From NCBI GenBank assembly GCA_033002965.1, contig JAURVB010012300.1, positions 1-64,000 on the forward strand: 64,000 nucleotides of DNA, read 5' to 3'. This document shows, in pieces, positions 48,080 through 59,414 of this stretch. The notes beneath the pieces are model-generated. The model worked only from the letters and a program-made list of their open reading frames with translations, was not told the origin of the DNA and ran no database searches. Positions within the stretch are counted from its first letter, which is position 1. Each line of letters opens with the position of its first letter. The position numbers and the translations under genes were made by a program. The DNA comes from Piper betle (lineage: Eukaryota; Streptophyta; Magnoliopsida; Piperales; Piperaceae).

Positions 48080-48706
48080 TTGTGACTTCCGATATAATTT
48101 TATACTTTCTCATCGGAGGTAATAACTCCAAGAGCTATAAATGAGTTCTTAATTTACTATATCTTGGATAAATTAATTAGCTAGCTAGAATGATATTTTG
48201 TGAACATTTCCAACATTAAACACCCGATGTTGATAACTAACTCCATGAAAACCAGTACACCAACTCAAAAAGATGCGAATTTTTAACACGACATTTACAT
48301 GATCACACAGAATTAAAGAACACCATCAATATCTATGTGACTCAATTCAAACACCAATAGATTTGTCGGCATGTTAGTGAATGAATCTTGAAGGGATCAT
48401 CAAAAGAAGAGGTGATCAAGTTGGTCTGTGCAGTCAAGAGAAATCCGTGATCTCACTTGTGTTGAATGATGTAAAATGACAAAGGGGTCGGCATAGATAT
48501 GCTGGATATTTTTGCAGCTAATTGTGTGCCTCCTCCATATGCTCGTCTGTCTTCTTCTTGATGCAACCTCATAGTCCGGCTGGCTAACCCCTTTTTGCAT
48601 TTAATAACTTCATTACAAGTTGACGGGTACCAACACATACACCCAATAAGCCAATCATGCTGCATCTACTTGACAAATCTATCTTCTTCGTCTCTCCTGC
48701 ACCATT

Positions 48707-48770
<64 letters not shown>

Positions 48771-51249
48771 CTCTCACTCTCTCTCACGCACACACTCATG
48801 GGATTCTTCATTCCTCTGATACAATACTACTTTTCGTTTGTATGCCAAAAAGATCAACCATGTCTCATTAATATATGATTACATCAACATCGAGCTCAAC
48901 CGACTTTCAAACGTTCATCGACCACTTGCTCTTATTTTTATGTGATTCAGTTTTTTTGCGTTTCGTACGTACCATTTGAATGCACCCCCAACTGTTGGAG
49001 AGTTTCAAGTTTGTTAATGATGCAAAATCTTCACATATGAAAAAAATGATGCATCTTCTTTACGTTTGAAGATTGGCGATAGGGAGAGTGGCTAGACAAA
49101 CTATAGTGAGGATTGATATTTGTTTGCCAAAGAAAGAGATTGGTTAAAGACAACCTCAAAAAAGTCTATTTTTCCATAGAACTGTATTTACACGATGTTG
49201 CAAGTAATTGGTTGTGCGCCTGCTCATTTCATATTAATTAAGTTGGATTAGAACCAGCTCCCTATGACTTTGCAATACAATGTGATCTTGTCTTGTGATT
49301 TGTTAATTAATTATCCCAAGAATGCATGCACATTAATATGTATCAGACCTTTTTAGTTGGGGCTAATTACTCACTTGTTTAAACCTCTAGCTAATTGATC
49401 TCTAGGTACTAATTTCTCGTGAATATTTTCGCAATTAATTAGCCCTTCCTGTGACCATTGATAACTTAAGATGATCTTTTGGTTCATGAACGCATGAGGT
49501 GATCTTCTAATGTATTTTCATTTTCAAGAATCGTTTAACTTAACCCTATCAGTTGTTTTGGGTTTTGTTTATAAAATTGTTCAAATGGTTCTTGTTTCTT
49601 GCTTAGATTTAGCCATGCAGGATAAAACTGGAAATTTGCATTCTTCTTCATATTAGCTCATGAAAACTTACAAATCCATACTTTTGGTTCCCTCTCCGTA
49701 TTCCCACGTCCTAGACAGTCCCAAGGGGCTCCCTTGCCAGCCTAATTGATTGGCATGGGAGAAAACTACACTAATCTAGATAGAAGTAGAAGTGTCCATC
49801 TCATGCATTGGGTTCTAGGTTACAAAGAAAGGTTCTTTTTCCACAGTATGTGATCACAATATCTTCCCATATGCCAGCTCAATATTGGTCATGGACCAGA
49901 CTCCAGAGTTCTCCCCCTTTTCCCATTATGTTGCCACTTCCATCACTTCGTTTATGATTGATACCCATTTTATATTTTAGATTGCTATAGCTGATTGATA
50001 CACCAGTTTGACCTTACCAATATCGCTCAGTTTTTTACAACACCAAAACAATTTTCTTCGTACAAACGCAAAAGTTTTTGTTATTTTATTCTTCGAACAA
50101 AGCTATGATCTCATAGGTTCATACTAGATTGGCCTACTAAAATCTATACTATTCTCGCTAGCTCATGAAGGCTTTAAGTCATGTCTGTGTTGGTGATAAT
50201 TCAAGAAATTGGCGAGACTTGTATGCATGTATCGAAGGTTCTATAAGCTCACGTGTAGCTCCAAGATATAGGAATTAGGACAGCTTGCACCTAATTCAAG
50301 ATCTTTTTGGGATGCCGAAAGGATGGAAAGATTTTTATAATTTTTTGTTGAAACAAAAAAAGGTGGAAAGAATTAAGGCTTTGGATTCAGTCATAGTTGA
50401 AGTGGTGTAATAATAGGTTAAAGCAGCTTGATAGAATATTTTGCACGAAAGATCTCTTAAGAATATTGAAGTACATGTTGAGCTGTAATTGACAAAAATT
50501 AATATTTAACAACTAACTGTGGGGTGTAATCGATTGTTAAGTTGTTCTCTAACAGCTCATGTAGGGTTGTGTTTAATTAGTGCGGAGTGGCTAGCTAAGA
50601 AATAGGATTAATTAATAGGTGAACTTAGCTAATCCTTAGTTATAGTGATATATGTAGTATATGTTTGTTAAACCCATATGATTATCTAGATTTAATTTTT
50701 CTAACCACAGCAAGTGCATGAAGCCTCCAAAAACTATGCACGACGCTGGAGAATAACAGCTTATATTGAATGACTCAAACACTGCACAGGATGTCCAGGA
50801 CAAGCGCAATAAGTCATAAAATCACGGGAAGTAGAGTCCAGAGAAAAACGTGACTGGCCAAGTCAAGTCCGTCTCAAAATCAAAACCCGGCCAAAAAAAA
50901 AACACAAGTCAAAACTCAATTGGAGTTTGAAGGTTAGGGTTTTATATGAAATTAGGCATGATGTCGTCCAATACACAAGTATATTAGAGATAGATTTTGA
51001 TTTTAAAAATAAAGTTTCATTTTTATCTCATTTATATTAAAAAAATGAGAAAGATGATAATTACATATATTTTAGAGATAACTTCTAATTTTGTAGATAA
51101 TTTCTCATTTTTATCCCATCTTAAATGATAATCACATAAGAACTTAGAGACAGATTCTAATTTTAAAAATATATACTATTTTTTTTGTTGTATTTTGATT
51201 AGCTCATTCCCCTATATTTAATCTCAAGTCAGTATGGACTTTCCCTTTT
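48080..51249. other. Gene-free intergenic stretch
   Basis: No conserved coding exon is visible on either strand. It contains the CT microsatellite at 48711-48763. Confidence 0.45.
48711..48763. repeat. (CT)n microsatellite
   Basis: About 26 CT units, followed by CTAT, CTCACT and CTCACG variants to about 48790. The Ser/Leu-rich reading frames here are artefacts. Confidence 0.95.
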
Positions 51250-51730
51250 ATTAATATTAAGTGAGATGTCACGCCATATGCAATTTATACCTGATAAATT
51301 TTAATTTTATATATAAACTCTCATTGAATAAAGAGATAGGCTGTAATTATTTAATATTTTAGATATAAATGATGATTGACTTTAAAGATATATCATATTT
51401 GAAAGAAAACATGAATTATAATTATTTGATTTTTTATTACATTTTTTTCAAGACAATTAGATAGACTCTTGCTAGTAAGAAATTAGAAGTTAAGGTTAGT
51501 CAGATTTGAACATGTAACTTTTCTCGTAAAAGGTATATTTATTATTTTTTAAGAAATTGATGTTAGCAAGATTTGAACTCGTGACTATAGGAGGTTTTTT
51601 TATTTTATTTTATTTTATTTTAATTAGTTGATTTTCTTACTTTTAATCTTAGACTAGTATTGGGTTCCCTTTTTATTAATACAAGTTAGGATTTCTATAT
51701 AATATGTAGGCATTATATAAATTAAATTAT
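51250..51730. repeat. Dispersed AT-rich repeat, copies 2 and 3
   Basis: 51250-51480 follows 44575-44760. The block TTTTAATTAGTTGATTTTC...CCCTTTTTATTAATA near 51620-51690 repeats a related block at 51185-51255. These are probably overlapping or nested copies of the same family. Confidence 0.5.
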
Positions 51731-52654
51731 TTTAAAAAATTGAGATAAATTTATTATTAATTTTTTTGAAAGTAATAAAAAGAAATATTTATTGCATAAG
51801 AAAATTAAATAAATATAAATGATAACATAAAAGTCGTATTATTTATTTAGGGTATAATTTATTATATTTTAAGAATTTTTCCTGATTTGGTCAGTTGAAA
51901 AGATCTTATTATCTTAAAGTATTACTTGTTAAAAATTTTCTTATTACAAGAATATTTGATATTGCTTTTGTAGATAGCTTATTGATAGAAAACCTATAGT
52001 TAAGGCAGTGCTAAAACTCTCTCTCCTTTAAAAGAGGAGGTAGATAAGAGTACATTAATTGTTTGTCCTTGTGATTCATGACAATTTTTTACTACAAAAG
52101 TATATTATTTTTGTATTAATTTATTTATTTCATACAAATTTATTGATGTATCTTAGAATATAAGATATACTTAGTTGCTAGTTATTAATTAGTTGATTTA
52201 ATATGTTTATTTATTTTAAAATTATTAAACTCAAAACAAGACTTAATTCTCAATGATGATAATTTTTTATTACTACTATATTCATAAAAAAAATAAAGGT
52301 GTAATTTAAATCATTCTTCTAAATAGGAAACTTGAAGGGTGATACTATTATAAGACAGTTATACTTAGGAATATGAAATAAAAGATAATATTAATGAAAT
52401 TTGTTATTTAAATTATTCTTGTAAGTAAGAAACTTGAAAGGTAATATTATAAAAATATATTTATAGTTATGAATATAAAATAAAAAATAATATTGTAAAA
52501 TAAAATACACAAAGCCATGTATGACAAATTTTATAAGGAAAGATAGGATTTGTATAATACTTTTATTAATAGTATTTTTTCTTAACTGGAAAGAAAGGGT
52601 AAAATATCATTTGATGACTAGTAATAAAAATCTTCTGCTTTTATATCATATTAC
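51731..52654. other. AT-rich stretch, nothing recognised
   Basis: Very AT-rich. A local duplication of the type AATAGGAAACTTGAAGGG...TAAGAAACTTGAAAGG occurs near 52323 and 52424. No gene is seen. Confidence 0.4.

Positions 52655-52708
<54 letters not shown>
52655..52708. repeat. (TA)n microsatellite
   Basis: About 26 perfect TA units. Confidence 0.95.
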
Positions 52709-52711
<3 letters not shown>

Positions 52712-53520
52712 TATACCGCAATCAGATGAGTTTTTCACTCTCATTGCATTGTGTTTCGGCCTTCTCCTCGAACAACCTCAATTCTGACCCCATAAATCCT
52801 TATCTTTCTCTCATACCAGCCCAAAACTTTTTATTTTTGTCTCTTAGCTCACGTAAAAGTCTCTCCACCACATTTTCTTTCCTCACCTACCTCCCAAAAA
52901 TTTTCATTTTTGTCTCCTACTTGCCCAAACTCAATATTAACCAACATTTACATTTAATTGTTTAAAACATGTGTTTTTAACTAATTAAATATTAATATAT
53001 ACAATTTAATTTAAAAAAATCTTCATATAATTATTGTTTTTGATAATTTCAAATTAATTTCAATGAGCAAGATATTTTTAAATATATTTGGAAAAAATTT
53101 GTGTACAATTAAATATTTACTTATATTTGCATTTCAAATACGTGCATATTTCTTCATATATTATTAATTAAATTAAAATGTATTACATATTGAACATAAC
53201 ATTTGGGTATAATTTTAATGATTAAAATTTAATGGCCACTTGGAAGTTTGTATTTTTTTGGTGCAGGATAATTTACATTGGACATTTAATATAAATATTT
53301 AGCTTTGACATTGACAAGATGATATTTGACAAAAAATTTCAATTAAAAATTTATAGATGTTTTCACTAAATTTTCAAATTGCAAAATTGTTATTTATTTA
53401 TTTATTTATCAAACTTTATTTAAAATGAATTTTTTTAATTTTTTTCTAATATTATTTATCATTGATTTTATTTTTAATAAAAGTTTATGAAGTTTGTGGG
53501 ACATGGCCCATACATTACAC
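52709..53520. other. AT-rich stretch, nothing recognised
   Basis: Low-complexity A/T sequence. Its reading frames show no domain. Confidence 0.4.
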
Positions 53521-54115
53521 GGGTCTAACTTAGTATAATAAAATGGGGTGTACAAAATTTAATTTATTCACTCCCAAATACATAAATCAAAACCTTAATA
53601 CATTTAGTATAATGAAATGGAACAGTTATAATAGATACATTCCAAAGCCCCATCCCTTCCAAGTCGGTGAAAGGTTGACCTCATGGGGAGCAATATCTCG
53701 TGTTCATGTGGACCGCGGCATTTGGTCGGTTGGTCCGGCTGCCGCTCCTCTATTCTGTACTCTTTTGCTTTGTATGCGTGTGATTTATTTCGCTTGTGTT
53801 CCATTTTCTTCTAAATTCGCTCCAGTCAATCATATGATCGAACTCTCCAGAAAGAAGACCGCATCAAACAATCGTTCAAAGAAAAGACAGGTTTATTGAT
53901 TAATAGAGGCGGTGATGACCTGCAGAGGGTACTGGTGGGGTGGGTCATGTTTCTTGTTGGAGCTAGCCATGGCCATATCACGATACAAGCAGCGAAAGGA
54001 AAAGAAAGAGACGATTATGTATTGATCTATGATGCCATGCCCACCATTCACCGTATATTATTGTCCGGCATTTGTTCTGGAGATCTCGGCTACGCGTTGA
54101 ACTCTTAACACATTC
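53521..54115. other. Composition island of unknown origin
   Basis: Within an AT-rich desert this block is distinctly GC-richer and not repetitive. It has an open frame on the plus strand (53543-53899) containing RVHVDRGIWSVGPAAAP, and a second at 53896-54108. I recognise neither protein. It could be an organelle-derived insert, a captured gene fragment or an orphan exon. Confidence 0.3.
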
Positions 54116-56168
54116 CTCAGACTTCTCTTTCGAAGATGCAGTTTGGCGGTGCATGAGCCCCTACCACTTGAGTCATGCTATTTTCAATCGTCTAAACCAC
54201 CATGCACATACACGTCTATATATTATTTCTAAAAAGATGTAGGGCAAAAGGTGTATTAATCACGATTGCATGAGCTCGTGTTGTGTGTATGCTTTTCCTT
54301 TTTGAAATAAGACATTTTATTCAAACAAATAATAATAATAAACAATATTATATATATATATATTGACACATTACATAATCACAGATAAATTTGATAGTTA
54401 TTAAAACAACAGGCTTCTCTTAATCAAAAGCCTCAGAATCTTATTAATTTATACAAGCCACCAAGAGTGAAAAAGACTATGTAAATAATTTTAAGAGTAT
54501 GTTTTTTGGGGTTTCACGACTTTGAGACAAACTAAACAATTTTCCCTTTTATTACACCATCGGGCAAAGATAAAACACATAAAATTAGCTTCCACCGTTA
54601 TCGTCTAGGCTAACTACACTTTGATACCACATATAACTAGTTGAGAGAATGTTTTTGTAAGTCGCTCATCTCTTACCATTGAGGTGGGATAAATTTAACA
54701 ATTGAATCCTATAAACTTAACAATTGAATCCTAGTGATGTAATAGCATCTTACAGGGAAGACGCTATCCTTTCTTTTGATTTTGCAAGTGACCAGCCATC
54801 TTTGGAACTTTATGGGCCTGCTCTTGTCTGCTGCAAAGCTATGGATCTCAGTTGATGTAGCTACGTGAGCTTGACTCCATGCTCTAAAACAAAGTTCTTG
54901 GAGTTATTTTTTACTATTTCTACTACAAATAATTAATATAAACATACTATATCCTGAAGAAATATCATGAACCTTTTACAAATAATTAAGTTATAAATTA
55001 AAGATCTATAAATTTATTTCCACTAATTTATCAAATCTTTTCCTGAGTTGTCCCGGAAATCTTATAATCTTTGAAAATTAATGGGCTGGGGGGTCGTTAA
55101 GATGTGTTTTTTCGAGTTGTAAGATAGGAAGATTGCATTTATTAATTTGTTGGAGTTCCAGGCAGGCAGGAAACAATGTTTGCTATTTGACGGGATCATC
55201 TCCATATGGCCCAAAACATAGATTAAGATGAAAGGTTTATCTTCAAAGCTCTGTCAATATATATACATATATCAGTTTAACGTTGAAATCTTTACTAGTC
55301 GTAATGTTTGATTCTCCGATTGAGCAGGAGAGGCGCAAAGAATTCAAGCCTACTAGGAACCTGAAAGGGCACTCATCTACTTCCTAATTAAGATTTGAGA
55401 AAGGAACAACATGCGATTAGTTTGGCTAAAAATGTTGAATTTTTTTACGAGGGAGACCACATTGTTTACATGAGCATGTTTTATTTTTATCATCTTAATC
55501 TTATCCAAAAAAGGAGAGAAGTAATAAATTTATAATATCAATATTACCCTCATCACATTCATCCTCGTAGTCTCAAGAAAAACAGGGTTTTTCTTCGATT
55601 GTTATTGAAGGCGTTAAGTTCTTTTATTTTTTTACAATTAATATTCCAACACCGGAATATTAATTGTCTTTCAACGACAATTCTTCTTTCACTATAATAC
55701 CTTGATATGTATGTAGTATTTCCTTTGATAAATAGATAAGACAAGGCTGAAAAGTTGATAGATTACTACTTGACTTGTTTATGCACTATCTTGATTCAAA
55801 CTTTGAAAAACAAAAACAAACTGTATATTGAAAAGTTTGATGCCTGACAATGTTTATATTCATGAGCAATTGATAAATTATACCAACCTCTTACTTTTCC
55901 ATTCTTAACCACATAATGGAGGTACATATTTCTATTCTTAAGAAAACACTGATTTTAATAGTTGAGAAGAAGTTGAAATCTAAATTCAACAAACTGCAAC
56001 AACAAGAAGAAGAAGAAAGAGCGTAAGGATTGGATTGTAAAAAGGCTAAATTAGGTAAGTTCTTATTGCCCTTGATTTCTATATAATCTGACGATAAATA
56101 ATTGAGTAGCTTATGTAAAGAATAAAAGGAAAAAGGTGATGCAGCCAGAACTTATGGCTATTTTTTAT
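54116..56168. other. Gene-free intergenic stretch
   Basis: AT-rich, with a short TA run at 54350-54362. No conserved exon, RNA gene or element boundary is recognised. Confidence 0.4.
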
Positions 56169-56877
56169 AGGAAAATGTCATAAATAACCATGTTTGAAAG
56201 TTTTATTTCAAAAATAACTAAGTTTACAAAATTATATCAGAAATAGTCATTTTTTAAAATTTTCATATTAATTATGACCAAATTCTATCATTTTTTAGAT
56301 AGTAACAAAAATACCCTTAAGATTTATTTTTACTAATTCTAAAATATATAACAGATAAAAATTATAATTTTTTACTAACTTTATATATACAAATAAAAAA
56401 TTAATTGGTAAATATTGAATAGAATATAAAACTATATTATTGATGATCTAAAAAAGCAAAAAATATTTTTTTATTGAATGTTGGACAATTAGAAAGAAAA
56501 TTAAATTTTAGGCCATCAAAAATAAAATAAAATAAATATATTTTTAGATGTTCGAAATTTTAATTTGAAATTGTCACATTTTATTAAAAATTAAAACGTT
56601 TGTTTTATCCAATATATTTTTATTATGAATATTTTTTTTAAAAAAGAATATCATTCATTAAATAAACACAAAAAAATATGTTTGAGAAAATTTAAAGTTA
56701 AATTAAAGGTATTTATATCAATAAAATAAATATTATGAGTAAAATATTCTTAAAATATATGGATTGGCTATACGTGAAATAAAAATTTGAGATCTAACTA
56801 TATCTTATATAAATTTAAATTTTGTATTATTTGTGATAGAAAATATTGAAATTTGGTTAGTTATGATATTTTCCCCA
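56169..56877. mobile_element. MULE-type TIR element with perfect 9-bp duplication
   Basis: The left end AGGAAAATGTCATAAATAAC and the reverse complement of the right end, TGGGGAAAATATCATAACTA, are terminal inverted repeats. They are bounded by identical ATTTTTTAT (56160-56168 and 56878-56886). The 709-bp interior is AT-rich and non-coding. A 9-bp duplication is the Mutator-like signature, although an A/T-only duplication is weaker evidence than a mixed one. Confidence 0.72.
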
Positions 56878-56886
56878 ATTTTTTAT

Positions 56887-57516
56887 TTGTGTGGGCTACT
56901 ACTCTTTTTTAAATTTTGTAAAACTTTTTTTGGCTACCATGAAAATCTATGTAAATGATAAAAAAATGGTCAATCTTATTAAAAGTATCTATATATTATA
57001 GATTTTTAAAAAAATTGATACACATTCATTGTATTTTGAATTGAAATTAATTAATTATGACTATCATCAAATTGATAAAAAAAATTCCCTTCTATCTTAT
57101 TTCTTGAGATAAGAAATTAGGAGAAAATTAATTACACACGGAAGAGCATATGAGTAACCACTTAAAAAGTAATTATAATTATTTTATACTCCTATTTAAT
57201 ATAACCATACTCAATTTAGACATAAATTGATTTATTGAATATTACATAGAATTGTGTTCCAACCAAACCCAACCTAATCAAAATATTTAAGGAGGGCTAG
57301 TGAGTATGCGAATCTGATTTACACCCATAAATATTAGTGAGTTGATTAAATTAACATGTTAGTAAAAGTGTGAATATGGGTGTGAATCTTATTTACAAGT
57401 AGTTCATTTTAACTTAAACCTAAAATTAGATTGCTCACCCCCCAAAGAGCGTACAATATGATTTTCACATAGGTTAGAAAAATTAAAAAAATAAAAATAA
57501 AAATAAAAAGGCACCA
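56887..57516. other. AT-rich stretch, possible MITE fragment
   Basis: A CCAACCAAACCC terminus near 57259 resembles the TTTGGTTGG-type ends at 14891 and 6302, but I cannot pair it with confidence. Confidence 0.35.
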
Positions 57517-57797
57517 TCTTCTTCCCCAATCTTAGTAGATGCCCAACCCTTCCCTTCCACTACCTTCTCGCCTGCCCCTCTCCCTTCCTCTCCTACCTTC
57601 CTCATCCTTTCCCTCTCCTCGTTCATTCCTCCTACTCTCTTCTCTTCTTCCCCAACCTTAGCTACCACCCACCTCCTCCCCTCCACCTTCCCATCTACCT
57701 TTCTTCTCCCCTGCCCCTCTCCCTTCCTCTCGTACCCTCCTCCCCCATTCCTATCCCTCTCCCTCGTTCCTTCCTCCTATTCTCTTCTCTTCTCTGT
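57517..57797. repeat. CT-rich tract, tandemly duplicated, unit about 140 bp
   Basis: Two copies run from TTCTTCCCCAA(T/C)CTTAG through CTGCCCCTCTCCCTTCCTCT to ATTCTCTTCTCTTC. The tract is almost purely pyrimidine on the plus strand, so it could form triplex DNA. Confidence 0.7.
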
Positions 57798-59040
57798 CAA
57801 AAGGTATATTCCTTATGCTTTCACAAATTCTTTATTTTTACTTACCTATTGATCAACTTTTATTTTATCTTTTATATTTTTTGTTGGTTTGGCATTGTAT
57901 TTTAATTTTATTTTAAGATGTATGTTTTAAGTCAATGATTATGTTATAGATATAGTTAAAATCTAAAAAAATGATTTTTTATTTAGATAATCTCTTATCC
58001 TCTTTGTATAAATTTATTTGCTATAACCATATTTATGTTATAAATTTATTTTTTGAACCATAATTTATATTTTGTGTACATGTACGTGAATATAAATATT
58101 TTTGTTCTAATTTTAATGATGTAGGTATTTGCACATTTTATAGTTGTCAAAATTATTATTTTTTATATCTTTTCGTTCTTAATATTTATTGACAATATGT
58201 TTTTATTTATAATTAGGTATTAATTTTTATCTTTTAATTTTACAAAGATGATGATCTTTTGATTATTGTGAAGAAGGCAAAGCTCAAAGAAGGGAGAAAT
58301 TTTACTTTAAATAGAAAGAACACATGATAAATGTTTCTTAACCTTTTCATTGAATATACTAATTAGACGAAATATTTTTAAAGGATGTATTAGAAGATAT
58401 CATTTCTCATTTTAATAAAGAAATGAGAGTTGTTATAAACTGGGAAAATATTTGATATCAAGTTAGACAATTGAAAAAAACATACCGTACACTCAAGGCT
58501 TTAAAATAAGATAATAGCTTTGATTTGAATGATGTCGAAAAAGAGTGAGGACTTCGAAAGATCAACGGATCGAGTATATAAAAGTGGTTTTGAATATATA
58601 TTTTAAATTTATTATTTCATTAATAAAATTATATCATTTAATACTAACATATAATCATATTTTTTGTAGTATCTAGTGTCATTAAAGAAATATAATGTTT
58701 AGAAAGTTGTATTTTTTATTTTGAATTTATAAAATCAAACTTTAAAAGCATGGGATATTTTTATCATGATTTGTTAGATGATTTATCAATTTATTAATTA
58801 ATAAGTAAATAATCATGATATAAGCTAGGATGTAATTAATAAATTTAACAAATTATATGAACTTTATTAATAATGTATAAATTACATTCACACTAAATTT
58901 TAATTGTCCTTACTTACATGTTAAATCAATTTATAGTGAATTTACAATTTAATTTCAAATTTATTTAAAGTTTAATTTCAAATTTATTTACAATAAATTT
59001 ACAATAAAATACTATTTACAGTATAAGTCTACTTTAACAA
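57798..59040. other. AT-rich stretch upstream of RRN3
   Basis: Apart from a decayed SANT-like fragment (58230-58610), no coding sequence is seen. Short direct repeats of AATTTATTTA(C/A)A occur around 58960-59010. Confidence 0.4.
58230..58610 (+). pseudogene. Myb/SANT-like domain fragment (transposon-related), decayed
   Basis: Broken plus-strand frames give IISHFNKEM, NWENI, QVRQLKKTYRTLKAL and DVEKE. Their order is that of the Myb/SANT-like domain in plant PIF/Harbinger-associated proteins. Stops interrupt it repeatedly. The family assignment rests on a few short motifs only. Confidence 0.4.
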
Positions 59041-59410
59041 CGTCCATTCACATTCACATTTCCACTAACCGCCAGGGTTGGGTTCTATTTTGACAGCCAT
59101 CCAGTTGCGGTTCGGTCGAACGAACAGCCATGCGTAAATTCACTGGGTCGGTTCGAGTACCGGCTTAAAAAAATTAGAGACGCTGCCTTCCTCAAAACCC
59201 TCTCCCATCCTCAAAACCCTAGCCCTTCGCCCGCGTCTCGCCGCCTCCTACTTTTCCGGCGATCCCAACGCGGCGGGCGGAGAGTTGCTGGACCGTCTGC
59301 CCGACGTGACCCCCCGTCGCCGCCGCCCGCCGTCATCCCCGATTGAGCAGGCTTCGGTGAGCTATGGGGATGGAGGTTGTGGCCGGGGAGGGGTGGAGCT
59401 CCGCGACGAG
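59041..59410 (+). promoter_or_regulatory. RRN3 promoter and leader
   Basis: Composition shifts from AT-rich to GC-rich approaching the gene. It contains AAAACCCTCTCC, then an exact telo-box (59214-59222), then a GC-rich leader with a short upstream reading frame (59364-59414). Confidence 0.6.
59214..59222 (+). promoter_or_regulatory. Telo-box
   Basis: AAACCCTAG. Telo-boxes are over-represented in plant promoters of ribosome-biogenesis and translation genes, which fits an RNA polymerase I factor. A near-copy, AAAACCCTC, lies about 20 bp upstream. Confidence 0.65.
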
Positions 59411-59414
59411 ATGA
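59364..59414 (+). other. Upstream ORF overlapping the RRN3 start by ATGA
   Basis: A 16-codon frame (beginning MGMEVVAGEG) ends with a TGA that overlaps the RRN3 start codon as ATGA. It could be a regulatory uORF allowing reinitiation. Alternatively it is the true N-terminus separated from the main frame by a base error, since other RRN3 codons here show one. Confidence 0.4.

Noticed and set aside
48595..48878. Ser/Leu-repeat proteins
   Set aside because: Translations of the CT microsatellite.
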